A stretch of 8,114 nt of DNA from an uncultured Oscillospiraceae bacterium (GCA_934668605.1 CAKUNY010000086.1:1-8114), one strand, 5' to 3'. Shown: positions 1 to 6,149, numbered from the stretch's first letter. Numbers and translations are program-made. The notes: a model not told the origin generated them from the letters alone.

Positions 1-162
1 GCACGCACGGTCAATGACGTGATCATGCCGAGCCTTGCGTCGAGCCCCACCCGCGCCGCCCATCTTCTGTTCCTGTCTGTTCTGGGCTATAGCCTCATCA
101 TCGGCGCGGTTCTCTACATCATCACCTGGTTCATGCTCCGCAAGCGCTTGAATCTGCAATAA
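1..162 (+). CDS. C-terminal end of an integral membrane protein, ABC-2-type permease-like (partial)
   Basis: The reading frame is open from the first base and ends at TAA 160-162, giving the last 53 residues; the start lies outside the window. The fragment has a short polar stretch followed by one strongly hydrophobic segment (about residues 21-46, LLFLSVLGYSLIIGAVLYII and on) and a basic tail ending RKRLNLQ. A final transmembrane helix followed by a short positively charged cytoplasmic tail is typical of ABC-2-type permease subunits. No diagnostic motif is present, so the family assignment is only a suggestion; another polytopic membrane protein is possible. A strong hairpin terminator begins immediately after the stop, so this is the end of its transcription unit. 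It is convergent with asd-dapA. Confidence 0.7.
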   Translation, partial: ARTVNDVIMPSLASSPTRAAHLLFLSVLGYSLIIGAVLYIITWFMLRKRLNLQ

Positions 163-198
163 AAGAAATCCGTCAGGGGTCACCTGGCGGATTTCTTT
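162..198. terminator. Bidirectional rho-independent terminator
   Basis: The arm at 162-172 is the exact reverse complement of 188-198 (11 bp). Pairing continues inward through 173-177 with 183-187 (one T-G wobble), leaving a 5-nt loop at 178-182: a 16-bp stem. The A-rich start and T-rich end of the stem give a U tract in either direction. It closes the membrane-protein gene on the plus strand and could also stop leftward transcripts leaving dapA. Confidence 0.85.
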
Positions 199-228
199 AT
201 GGTTTTTCTAAGATCTTCCGAAAAGGCT

Positions 229-334
229 CGTAGGGGTCGATGCCCACATCGACCCAAGGGCAGTCACGAATTCGCCACAGATTTCCATCAAAACGGTGCG
301 TTCTGCCGGGGCGATGTGGGCATCGCCCCCTACG
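229..334. repeat. Paired-hairpin inverted-repeat element (REP/MITE-like)
   Basis: Two 27-nt arms, 229-255 and 308-334, are inverted copies of each other with 25 of 27 positions matching, 52 nt apart. Each arm is also a hairpin by itself: 234-242 pairs with 247-255 around loop 243-246, and 308-316 pairs with 321-329 around loop 317-320, both with nine perfect pairs. The two differences between the arms are the two partners of one base pair (T237-A252 versus G311-C326), so both hairpins stay intact. It sits between convergent genes. Short dispersed GTAGGGGC-type palindromes are, from memory, frequent in gut Clostridia, which would make this a repeat family member. No transposase or clear target duplication is seen. 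Confidence 0.75.
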
Positions 335-356
335 CGTTTGTTTGAAATTTTGCGCG

Positions 357-1241
357 TTATGCGTCGGGCACGGCGGCGAGGGCAGCCTTTAAGCTCGGGA
401 GCTTTTCCTCTGACAGCTCGGTAAGCGGAAGCCTTGGCCGTCCGACCGGGAAGCCCTCCAGCTCGAGCGCTTTTTTGACCGGAATGGGGTTGACCTCGCA
501 GAAGAGCGCGCCGATGAGCCGAATCAGCTCCCGCTGTAAGCGCCCAGCCGTCCGGAAATCGTTTTTCTGGCACGCGCGGAGCATCGCGAGCGTCTTTTTG
601 GGGCGGACGTTGGAAAGAACGGAAATGAGCCCCTTCGCGCCCAGCGCCATCGCCGTGACGGCCTCGTCGTCGTTTCCAGACCAGACGAAAAAGTCGTCGC
701 CGCAGCTGTCAATGATCTTCGCGATTTTTGCCGGGCTCCCGCCCGCTTCCTTGACGCCCTGAATGTTCGGGTGCTTAGAGAGCGCCTGACAGGTTTCCAG
801 CTTTAAATCCAGCCCCGTCCGGCTGGGGACATTGTAGCAAATGACAGGGCAGGCGATCGCGTCCGCGATGGCCGTATAATGGGCGATGAGCCCAGCTTGC
901 GTGCATTTATTGTAGTAGGGCGTGACAATGAGGACGGCGCTGACCCCCATAGACGACGCGGCACGGCTCAGGTCGATTGCGTGAGCCGTGTCGTTCGAGC
1001 CGGTTCCCGCGATAATCTTGCAGCGTCCGGCGGTATATTGCATAGCGTGGGCGATGAGCGTGAGCTGCTCCTGGGAAGACAGCGTCGCGCTCTCGCCGGT
1101 GGTGCCGCAGACGACGATCGCGTCGACGTTTGCGGCCAATTGCGCGTCTAAGAGTTTTTCAAACGTTGGGATGTCGATGGTACCGTTTCTGAAGGGCGTC
1201 ACGATCGCCGTGGCCAGACCTTCAAAGACGGGCTGCTTCAT
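357..1241 (-). CDS. dapA: 4-hydroxy-tetrahydrodipicolinate synthase
   Basis: This cytoplasmic enzyme condenses pyruvate with aspartate-4-semialdehyde, the committed step to diaminopimelate and lysine. The 294-residue product has the usual family length and a single (beta/alpha)8-barrel. Visible catalytic features are the GTTGES loop with T47 and T48, TPYYN with Y110, YNVPSRTG with Y136 and R141, and the Schiff-base lysine K164 in GVKEAGG. The ATG at 1241 is preceded by GAGGGAG about 7 nt upstream. The gene follows asd by 24 nt on the same strand, so the two are almost certainly co-transcribed, and asd supplies its substrate. No dapB follows; instead the paired-hairpin repeat and a terminator lie downstream. 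The function is clear from family motifs. Confidence 0.97.
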   Translation of the reverse strand: MKQPVFEGLATAIVTPFRNGTIDIPTFEKLLDAQLAANVDAIVVCGTTGESATLSSQEQLTLIAHAMQYTAGRCKIIAGTGSNDTAHAIDLSRAASSMGVSAVLIVTPYYNKCTQAGLIAHYTAIADAIACPVICYNVPSRTGLDLKLETCQALSKHPNIQGVKEAGGSPAKIAKIIDSCGDDFFVWSGNDDEAVTAMALGAKGLISVLSNVRPKKTLAMLRACQKNDFRTAGRLQRELIRLIGALFCEVNPIPVKKALELEGFPVGRPRLPLTELSEEKLPSLKAALAAVPDA

Positions 1242-1265
1242 GCAACCACTCCCTCTATGAAAAGA

Positions 1266-2354
1266 TTACTTGGATTCAATGTATCCTTCTGCGCAGAGAA
1301 GCTCGGCAAGCAGAACAGCGCCGCCAGCGGCTCCGCGCAGGGTATTGTGAGACAGGCAGACAAACTTGTAGTCGTACTGCGTATCCTCGCGCAGACGGCC
1401 GATGGAGACGGCCATGCCGCCCTCCAGGTTGCGGTCGAGCTTCGTCTGCGGGCGGTCGGCCTCTTCAAAGTAATGCAAAAACTGCTTGGGAGCCGACGGA
1501 AGGTTTAACTCCTGCGCTCTTCCGGAGAACGCTGCCCAATCGGCCTTGATCTGCTCGATGGACGGCTTTTCGCCCTTGAAGGAGACAAAGCATGCCGCCA
1601 TGTGGCCATCCGAGCACGGAACGCGCAGGCACTGCGCCGTGATAGACGGGGAGGAGGCGTTTTCAATATGGTCGCCCGCAATTTTGCCCCAGAGCTTGAG
1701 CGGCTCCTGCTCAGACTTTTCTTCCTCGCCGCCGATGTACGGAATGACGTTGTCGATCATCTCCGGCCAGGTTTCAAAGGTTTTGCCCGCGCCGGAAATG
1801 GCCTGATACGTGCAGACGAGCGCCTTGTCAACGCCGTATTTCATCAGTGGATGCAGCGCCGGGACATAGCTTTGCAGCGAGCAGTTGGACTTGACGGCGA
1901 TGAAGCCGCGCTTGGTGCCGAGGCGCTTGCGCTGCGCGTCGATGATCTGGATGTGATCCGCGTTGATCTCCGGTACGACCATCGGAACGTCCGGTGTCCA
2001 GCGGTGGGCAGAGTTGTTGGAGACGACCGGGCACTCCAATTTTGCGTACTTTTCCTCCAGCACCTTGATTTCGTCCTTTTTCATGTTGACCGCGCAGAAG
2101 ACAAAATCGACCATCGACGCGATCTTTTCCGCGTCCGCCTCCGCGTCCATGACGATAAGATTGCCTTCCGATTCCGGAATGTCCTCCTGCATGAACCACT
2201 TGCCCGCGACCGCGTCCTTGTAGTCCTTGCCTGCGCTGTGCGCGCTTGCCGCGAGAACGACCGGCTCAAACCACGGATGCTTTGCCGTCAGCAGAACAAA
2301 CCGCTGACCGACCATGCCCGTTGCGCCAATGATACCGACTTTATACTTCTTCAT
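1266..2354 (-). CDS. asd: Aspartate-semialdehyde dehydrogenase, archaeal/fungal-type
   Basis: It reduces aspartyl-4-phosphate to aspartate-4-semialdehyde with NADPH, at the branch to lysine/diaminopimelate, threonine and methionine. The 362-residue protein begins MKKYKVGIIGATG: a Rossmann GATGMVG motif at residues 10-16 binds NADP. The catalytic cysteine is C158 in SNCSLQ with Q161, and the general-base histidine is H251 in DGHMA. The wording around these motifs and the length match the archaeal/fungal-type subfamily rather than the classic enterobacterial one. The frame stays open upstream to 2477, but the ATG at 2354 is chosen because GGAG lies about 9 nt before it and the protein starts directly at the Rossmann strand. 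The ATG five codons upstream contains that ribosome site, so it is unlikely. It is the first gene of the asd-dapA operon. Confidence 0.95.
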   Translation of the reverse strand: MKKYKVGIIGATGMVGQRFVLLTAKHPWFEPVVLAASAHSAGKDYKDAVAGKWFMQEDIPESEGNLIVMDAEADAEKIASMVDFVFCAVNMKKDEIKVLEEKYAKLECPVVSNNSAHRWTPDVPMVVPEINADHIQIIDAQRKRLGTKRGFIAVKSNCSLQSYVPALHPLMKYGVDKALVCTYQAISGAGKTFETWPEMIDNVIPYIGGEEEKSEQEPLKLWGKIAGDHIENASSPSITAQCLRVPCSDGHMAACFVSFKGEKPSIEQIKADWAAFSGRAQELNLPSAPKQFLHYFEEADRPQTKLDRNLEGGMAVSIGRLREDTQYDYKFVCLSHNTLRGAAGGAVLLAELLCAEGYIESK

Positions 2355-2396
2355 ACGTTTTCGCTCCATTTCTATCAGAGTTTGGGGTTGATTGTA

Positions 2397-2437
2397 CCCG
2401 CGCGATATACTATAATATTCTCCGGCACATGGAAATC
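2397..2437 (-). promoter_or_regulatory. Candidate promoter for asd-dapA
   Basis: On the minus strand an AT-rich run containing TATTATAGTATAT lies about 50-60 nt upstream of the asd start. A workable pair is TTTCCA, 17 nt, TAGTAT (four of six matches in each box). Overlapping alternatives such as TATTAT or TATAGT exist, so the exact hexamer is uncertain. The implied leader of about 45 nt is too short for a lysine riboswitch. Confidence 0.4.
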
Positions 2438-2511
2438 TGTGCGCCAATGTGTTCACAGCTGAAAGACGTATGTCCATGCCTTAGAACACGTTCATCATAG
2501 CATATGCAGCT

Positions 2512-2539
2512 TTGGCTGTCAATGTGAAAGCTGTACAGT
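2512..2539 (+). promoter_or_regulatory. Candidate promoter for queA
   Basis: TTGGCT at 2512-2517 and TACAGT at 2534-2539 are separated by 16 nt, each matching the consensus at four of six positions. They sit some 28 nt before the queA start, giving a short leader. This is the best pair in the divergent asd/queA intergenic region, but it is weak. Confidence 0.35.
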
Positions 2540-2566
2540 TTCTGAAGAATTGCGAGGGGACTTTTG

Positions 2567-3592
2567 TTGAAAACCCATGATTTTTACTATGATCTGCCCG
2601 AAGAGCTCATTGCCCAGACCCCGTTGGAGCGAAGAGACGGTTCCAGACTGATGGTGCTGAACAAGGACACGGGCGAAATCGAGCACCGGCATTTTTACGA
2701 TCTGCCGGAGTATCTGGAGCCGGGAGACACGCTGGTATTGAACGATTCGCGTGTGCTTCCCGCGCGGCTTCTCGGCCACCGCGTGCCGACGATGGGCGCG
2801 GTCGAGGTGCTGCTGCTGCGCGACAAGGGAGACGGCGTGTGGGAATGTCTCACAAAGCCGGGACGCAAGACGCACACCGGAACGGAGCTGTCGTTCGGTG
2901 ACGGCGAGCTGACGGCGACGGTCGTGGGCGAGGTGGACGACGGCAATAAGCTCGTGCAGTTCCACTACAAGGGCATTTTCCTCGAGGTTCTCGAGCGCCT
3001 CGGCCAGATGCCGCTGCCGCCGTATATTCACGAGCAGCTGCAAGACCCGGAGCGCTATCAAACCGTCTATTCCAGAGCCAACGGCTCTGCCGCCGCGCCG
3101 ACGGCAGGACTGCATTTTACGAAGGAGCTGCTGGAAAAGCTCCAGGCGCAGGGTGTGAACCTTGCCTATGTGACGCTCCATGTGGGGCTCGGCACGTTCC
3201 GCCCCGTAAAGGCCGAGGAGATCACAGACCATCATATGCACAGCGAGTTCTGCATGATGAGCGCGGAAACGGCGAAGCTTCTCAACGAAACGCACCAAAA
3301 CGGTCACCGCATCGTCTGCGTCGGTACAACGTCCTGCCGGACGGTCGAATCGCTCGTGGAGCCAGACGGCACGTTCCGCGAAAAGTCCGCATGGACGGAG
3401 ATTTTTATCTATCCGGGCTACCGGTTCAAAGCCCTCGACGCGCTCATCACCAATTTCCACCTGCCGGAGAGCACGCTCGTCATGCTCGTCTCCGCGCTCG
3501 CAGGCCGGGAAAATATCCTGCATGCCTATCACGTGGCCGTGCAGGAAAAATACCGCTTCTTCTCCTTTGGAGACGCGATGCTGATCCGGTAG
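2567..3592 (+). CDS. queA: S-adenosylmethionine:tRNA ribosyltransferase-isomerase
   Basis: QueA transfers and isomerises the ribosyl part of S-adenosylmethionine onto preQ1 already inserted at position 34 of tRNAs with GUN anticodons, making epoxyqueuosine. The 341-residue product has normal length and conserved signatures: [14 protein letters not shown] at the N-terminus, [10 protein letters not shown] (59-68), PTAGLHFT (178-185), [10 protein letters not shown] (205-214) and [14 protein letters not shown] (295-308). Two TTG codons stand in tandem at 2564 and 2567. The second is chosen because family members begin Met-Lys directly before this block and GAGGGG (2554-2559) is then 7 nt away. 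tgt, the preceding enzyme of the pathway, lies downstream, but a toxin-antitoxin remnant separates them. No clear terminator follows the stop. Confidence 0.96.
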   Translation: MKTHDFYYDLPEELIAQTPLERRDGSRLMVLNKDTGEIEHRHFYDLPEYLEPGDTLVLNDSRVLPARLLGHRVPTMGAVEVLLLRDKGDGVWECLTKPGRKTHTGTELSFGDGELTATVVGEVDDGNKLVQFHYKGIFLEVLERLGQMPLPPYIHEQLQDPERYQTVYSRANGSAAAPTAGLHFTKELLEKLQAQGVNLAYVTLHVGLGTFRPVKAEEITDHHMHSEFCMMSAETAKLLNETHQNGHRIVCVGTTSCRTVESLVEPDGTFREKSAWTEIFIYPGYRFKALDALITNFHLPESTLVMLVSALAGRENILHAYHVAVQEKYRFFSFGDAMLIR

Positions 3593-3628
3593 CCTCGTTC
3601 TGTCATGCCATATTATATGTATATCATA

Positions 3629-3656
3629 TTGACTTCAAAATATAATGTGGTATACT
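3629..3656 (+). promoter_or_regulatory. Promoter of the antitoxin gene
   Basis: TTGACT at 3629-3634 and TATACT at 3651-3656 are 16 nt apart, and the -10 box carries the extended TGG just upstream. Both boxes match the consensus at five of six positions. The surrounding 3610-3660 stretch is far more AT-rich than the neighbouring genes and contains short overlapping palindromes (for example GTATAC) that could serve as operator for the ribbon-helix-helix antitoxin. Confidence 0.7.
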
Positions 3657-3680
3657 ATGGGGCAGAAGGAGTGATTTCAG

Positions 3681-3968
3681 ATGGCAAAGGTATCTACCAG
3701 TATTTCCATTGACGCCGATGTGAAGACGCAGGCGCAGGCGCTGTTTGCGGACTTGGGACTCGATCTGTCCACGGCGATCAATATTTTCCTGCGGCAGTCG
3801 ATCCGCGAAAACTGCATCCCATTTACCATCCAGCGCGAGGTTCCCAATGCGGACACGGTTCGGCGCGATGATGCGGAGATTTCAATGAGTGACGACGAAA
3901 AAATCGATTTTGTTTCGCGGCGGATTCTGCGCGAGCACAGGGCAGCGTTTGAGGAGCTTGCGAAATGA
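3681..3968 (+). CDS. RelB/DinJ-family antitoxin
   Basis: This small DNA-binding antitoxin of a type II toxin-antitoxin pair has 95 residues. The N-terminus has the ribbon-helix-helix layout: a beta strand KVSTSISID (3-11), a first helix (about 12-25) and a second helix in GLDLSTAINIFLRQSI (26-41), the hallmark sequence of RelB/DinJ antitoxins. The C-terminal half is charged and probably wraps the toxin. AAGGAG lies 9-10 nt before the ATG. Family members repress their own promoter, and a strong AT-rich promoter lies directly upstream. Its stop overlaps the start of the next frame (ATGA), the usual coupling to a toxin. That toxin is severely shortened here, so the antitoxin may be an orphan. 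It interrupts the queA-tgt order, suggesting acquisition. Confidence 0.88.
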   Translation: MAKVSTSISIDADVKTQAQALFADLGLDLSTAINIFLRQSIRENCIPFTIQREVPNADTVRRDDAEISMSDDEKIDFVSRRILREHRAAFEELAK

Positions 3969-4093
3969 TTCGGTTTTCGAAAGAGAAGGTGCTGCTTCTG
4001 CATCGGCTGATCGCGGAAGAAACCGGCGGCAACATGGGCGTTCGCGATGAGGCGCTGCTTGGCTGGGTGATTGCGCACAGGAGACGAACTTGA
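3965..4093 (+). pseudogene. Doc/Fic-family toxin with internal deletion (remnant)
   Basis: A 42-codon frame begins at an ATG overlapping the antitoxin stop, with GAGGAG 8 nt upstream. Residues 1-32 (MIRFSKEKVLLLHRLIAEET, then GGNMGVRDEALL) read like the N-terminus of death-on-curing toxins of Firmicutes, which have about 120-130 residues. From about residue 31, LLGWVIAH resembles the extreme C-terminus of the same family (L-L-x-W-I-x-x-H). The middle, including the HPFxxGNKR Fic catalytic motif, is absent. The frame is kept across the junction, so an in-frame internal deletion of roughly 80 codons is the simplest reading. Without the Fic motif it cannot phosphorylate or AMPylate a target, so it should be non-toxic. 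The family match is from memory of the motif, not from a search. Confidence 0.65.
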
Positions 4094-4150
4094 GATTTGA
4101 TTGATTGCGGCAATGTCCGCTTTTCCGCAAAGGATAGGATAGGAGAGTTC

Positions 4151-5281
4151 ATGTTCAGATTACTGAAAACAGAAAAAACTGCCCGCAGGGGCGAATTTAC
4201 CTGCCCGCACGGGACGGTGCAGACGCCGGTGTTCATGAACGTCGGCACGCAGGCGGCCATCAAGGGCGCGCTGTCCGCGGAGGACTTGGAGCACATCGGA
4301 ACGCAGGTGGAGCTGTCCAACACATACCATCTGCATCTTCGCCCGGGCGACGAGGTCGTAAAAAAAATGGGTGGACTTCACAAATTCATGACGTGGCAGG
4401 GGCCGATCCTTACGGACTCCGGCGGCTTTCAGGTCTTTTCCCTCGCAGGGCTCCGCAAGATCAAGGAAGAGGGCGTGACGTTCGCGTCGCATCTCGACGG
4501 GCACCGGATCTTCATGGGACCGGAGGAGAGCATGCGCATCCAGTCGAACCTCGGCTCGGATATCGCGATGGCGTTCGATGAGTGTGTGGAAAACCCGGCG
4601 ACGTATCCGTACGCCAAAGCTTCGTGTGAGCGCACGGCAAGATGGCTCGCGCGCTGCAAGGAGGCCTTGGCCAAATACAACGCCGAGCCCGATGCGGTCA
4701 ATCCCGGCCAGCAGCTCTGGGGCATCAACCAGGGCGCGACGTTCAAAGACCTTCGCATCTGGCACATGCAGGAGATCGCGAAGCTGGATCTGCCCGGCTA
4801 CGCGATCGGCGGCCTTGCCGTGGGCGAGCCGACCGAGGTCATGTACGACATCATTGAGGCTGTCGAGCCCTACATGCCGAAGGACAGGCCGCGCTACCTG
4901 ATGGGCGTTGGCACGCCGTCCAATATCATCGAGAGCGTCGCCCGGGGCGTTGACTTTTTCGACTGCGTCATGCCCGCGCGAAACGCCCGGCACGGCAAGC
5001 TCTTTACCTGGCAGGGCGCCATGAACATGAAAAACGCGAAGTACACCTATGACGACGGCCCCATCGACCCGCAGTGCGGCTGCCCGGTTTGCAGGCGGTA
5101 TTCACGCGCGTACATCCGCCACCTGTTCAAGGCCGATGAGATGCTTGCCATGCGCCTAAGCGTGATGCACAACCTGTATTTTTACAACAAGCTGACAGAA
5201 AAAATCCGGGACGCGCTCGACGAAGGAACGTTTTCCGACTTCCGCGCGGAATACTCGCGGAAGCTGGACGAAAAAATTTAA
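4151..5281 (+). CDS. tgt: tRNA-guanine transglycosylase (bacterial type)
   Basis: Tgt exchanges guanine-34 of tRNAs Asp, Asn, His and Tyr for preQ1, the step before QueA in queuosine synthesis. The 376-residue product has family-normal length. Visible residues are D89 in LTDSGGFQVFSL (general base), FDECVENPATY (142-152), GGLAVGEP (220-227), D271 in FFDCVMPARN (nucleophile), and zinc ligands C309, C311, C314 (CGCPVC) and H340. The ATG at 4151 is chosen because AGGAGAG ends a few nt before it and the protein starts at the family N-terminus; an upstream in-frame TTG at 4097 would add 18 unconserved residues. Transcription may come from the antitoxin promoter or from queA. A 101-nt gap with its own promoter separates it from yajC. 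Confidence 0.97.
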   Translation: MFRLLKTEKTARRGEFTCPHGTVQTPVFMNVGTQAAIKGALSAEDLEHIGTQVELSNTYHLHLRPGDEVVKKMGGLHKFMTWQGPILTDSGGFQVFSLAGLRKIKEEGVTFASHLDGHRIFMGPEESMRIQSNLGSDIAMAFDECVENPATYPYAKASCERTARWLARCKEALAKYNAEPDAVNPGQQLWGINQGATFKDLRIWHMQEIAKLDLPGYAIGGLAVGEPTEVMYDIIEAVEPYMPKDRPRYLMGVGTPSNIIESVARGVDFFDCVMPARNARHGKLFTWQGAMNMKNAKYTYDDGPIDPQCGCPVCRRYSRAYIRHLFKADEMLAMRLSVMHNLYFYNKLTEKIRDALDEGTFSDFRAEYSRKLDEKI

Positions 5282-5321
5282 GAAGAATTTGTAAATATGG
5301 CCGCTATTTTTCACTGGCGGC

Positions 5322-5350
5322 TTGCAAAAGCGTACCATTCTCGTTATAAT
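5322..5350 (+). promoter_or_regulatory. Promoter of yajC
   Basis: TTGCAA at 5322-5327 and a perfect TATAAT at 5345-5350 are separated by exactly 17 nt, a near-consensus vegetative promoter. The predicted start is around 5357, giving a leader of about 25 nt. yajC can therefore be expressed independently of tgt. Confidence 0.85.
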
Positions 5351-5382
5351 AGTCAAAGACTTTTAATTCGGAGGAAAATGTA

Positions 5383-5751
5383 ATGGTTCTGTTTTTAACG
5401 TCCGCGGATGCTTCCGCGGCAAATGGCGGCGGCTCGATGCTCGTTATGATGATCGTCCTGATCGCGGTTTTCTATTTCTTCATGATTCGCCCGGAAAACA
5501 AGCGCAAGAAGGAAGCCCAGGCCATGCGCGACGCCATCAAGGTCGGCGATAACATCACGACCATCGGCGGTATCATCGGCGACGTTGTTTCGGTCAAGGA
5601 CGATTCCATCGTCATTGAAACCAGCGCTGACCGCGTCCGTGTCGAGTTTGCGAAGTTCGCGATCTCCACGAACAACACCGCGGAAAAGGAAGCGGCCAAG
5701 AAGAGAGCCGAGGCTGCTGCCGCGCGCAAGGAAAAGAAGGCAAAGAAGTGA
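5383..5751 (+). CDS. yajC: Preprotein translocase subunit YajC
   Basis: YajC is a small single-pass membrane protein that associates with SecDF and the SecYEG translocon. The 122-residue product has a short polar N-terminus, a transmembrane segment at about residues 18-35 and the family signature FFMIRPENKRKKE right after it. A cytoplasmic beta-rich domain follows (VGDNITTIGGIIGDVVSV, about 54-71), then an alanine/lysine-rich tail (98-122). The ATG at 5383 has GGAGG (5370-5374) 8 nt upstream. It follows tgt, the common order in bacteria, but secD/secF do not follow; a strong terminator ends the unit. Confidence 0.95.
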   Translation: MVLFLTSADASAANGGGSMLVMMIVLIAVFYFFMIRPENKRKKEAQAMRDAIKVGDNITTIGGIIGDVVSVKDDSIVIETSADRVRVEFAKFAISTNNTAEKEAAKKRAEAAAARKEKKAKK

Positions 5752-5752
5752 G

Positions 5753-5784
5753 AAAATTCCCGCCGGGTACCGGCGGGAATTTTT
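5753..5784 (+). terminator. Rho-independent terminator after yajC
   Basis: A perfect 14-bp inverted repeat pairs 5753-5766 with 5770-5783 around a 3-nt loop and ends in five T. It begins two bases after the yajC stop codon. Confidence 0.95.
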
Positions 5785-5815
5785 GTATCAAAAAACGATG
5801 GAGGGAGGCGGCGTC

Positions 5816-5875
5816 ATGAAATGTCCGTTCTGCGGGCGGGAAATGGAGCGAGGTGCGCTGCGAAGCCGCGGCGGA
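5816..5875 (+). pseudogene. Truncated zinc-ribbon protein start (DUF6487-like)
   Basis: An ATG at 5816 is preceded by a very strong ribosome site (GGAGGGAGG, 5800-5808, 7 nt away). The first 20 codons read MKCPFCGREMERGALRSRGG. The CPFC knuckle and following EMERG are typical of the start of small zinc-ribbon proteins of the DUF6487 type, which carry a second CxxC near the C-terminus. After about codon 20 similarity stops, no second cysteine pair appears, and the frame runs to 6124 antisense to the XRE gene, where it looks like non-coding shadow. The gene was therefore probably broken here by insertion or deletion. A short peptide could still be made. Family assignment is from memory. Confidence 0.45.
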
Positions 5876-5896
5876 CGCGCAGCAGTGTGCGTCTTT

Positions 5897-6103
5897 TCAG
5901 CGCTTTTTGTTGGTCATTCCGAGCAGATAGGCCGTCGATACATGATAGAGCTCTGCCAGCCGGATGACTGCCCACGTCGGAATTTCCCGCTCGCCTGTCT
6001 CATAACGCCGGTACACGCAGCGCCCCATGTTCAGATAGTCTGCGACCATTTTCTGCGTCCGGTCAGAGTCTTCCCGCAAATCGCGGATTCTACGAAAATA
6101 CAT
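5897..6103 (-). CDS. Small XRE-family helix-turn-helix regulator
   Basis: The 68-residue protein is essentially a lone HTH_3 domain: RRIRDLRED at the N-terminus, helix-turn-helix around TQKMVADYLNMGRCVYRRYE (about 15-34), and the family ending VIRLAELYHVSTAYLLGMTN. Such proteins bind DNA as dimers, often as regulators of themselves and a neighbour or of mobile elements. Start codons at 6112 (GTG), 6109 (ATG) and 6103 (ATG) are in frame; 6103 is preferred because AGGTG is then 6 nt upstream and family members start MYxRRIRDLRED. It stands alone and its end abuts the broken zinc-ribbon frame on the other strand. The target genes cannot be told from the sequence. Confidence 0.85.
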   Translation of the reverse strand: MYFRRIRDLREDSDRTQKMVADYLNMGRCVYRRYETGEREIPTWAVIRLAELYHVSTAYLLGMTNKKR

Positions 6104-6120
6104 ATGCATCACCTGCTACC

Positions 6121-6149
6121 ATGATACCAGCCATTTCCGCCTTTTTCAA
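6121..6149 (-). promoter_or_regulatory. Promoter of the XRE regulator
   Basis: On the minus strand TTGAAA (6144-6149) and TATCAT (6121-6126) are spaced by exactly 17 nt, with TGG just before the -10 (extended -10). Each box matches the consensus at five of six positions. The predicted transcription start (about 6113-6115) falls only some 10-12 nt before the chosen start codon. Confidence 0.7.

Noticed and set aside
1602..2462. Plus-strand 286-codon frame over asd
   Set aside because: It is the shadow of asd, with Arg/Asp/Leu/Val-rich composition and no recognisable domain.
2355..2511. Lysine riboswitch or other leader element before asd
   Set aside because: The predicted leader is only about 45 nt, far shorter than an L-box, and no multi-stem structure is visible.
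2540..2566. preQ1 riboswitch before queA
   Set aside because: The space between the candidate promoter and the start codon is too short for an aptamer, and no pseudoknot-like C-rich/A-rich pattern is present.
2519..3532. Minus-strand 337-codon frame over queA
   Set aside because: It is antisense to an unmistakable queA; composition is typical of GC-driven shadows and no conserved motif is present.
4105..4130. Hairpin GCGG-CAATGT-CCGC with TTTT before tgt as a terminator
   Set aside because: The stem is only 4 bp, too weak to call; the longer TTGCGG/CCGCAA pairing leaves a 14-nt loop and no U tract.
4097..4150. Upstream TTG start for tgt
   Set aside because: It would add 18 residues unlike any Tgt N-terminus and lacks a ribosome site, whereas the ATG at 4151 has AGGAGAG.
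4160..4993. Minus-strand 277-codon frame over tgt
   Set aside because: It is the shadow of tgt; all diagnostic residues belong to the plus-strand protein.
5300..5321. Terminator hairpin after tgt
   Set aside because: The 7-bp stem (GCCGCTA with TGGCGGC, one wobble) has no T tract after it and overlaps the yajC -35 box; it is not a convincing terminator.
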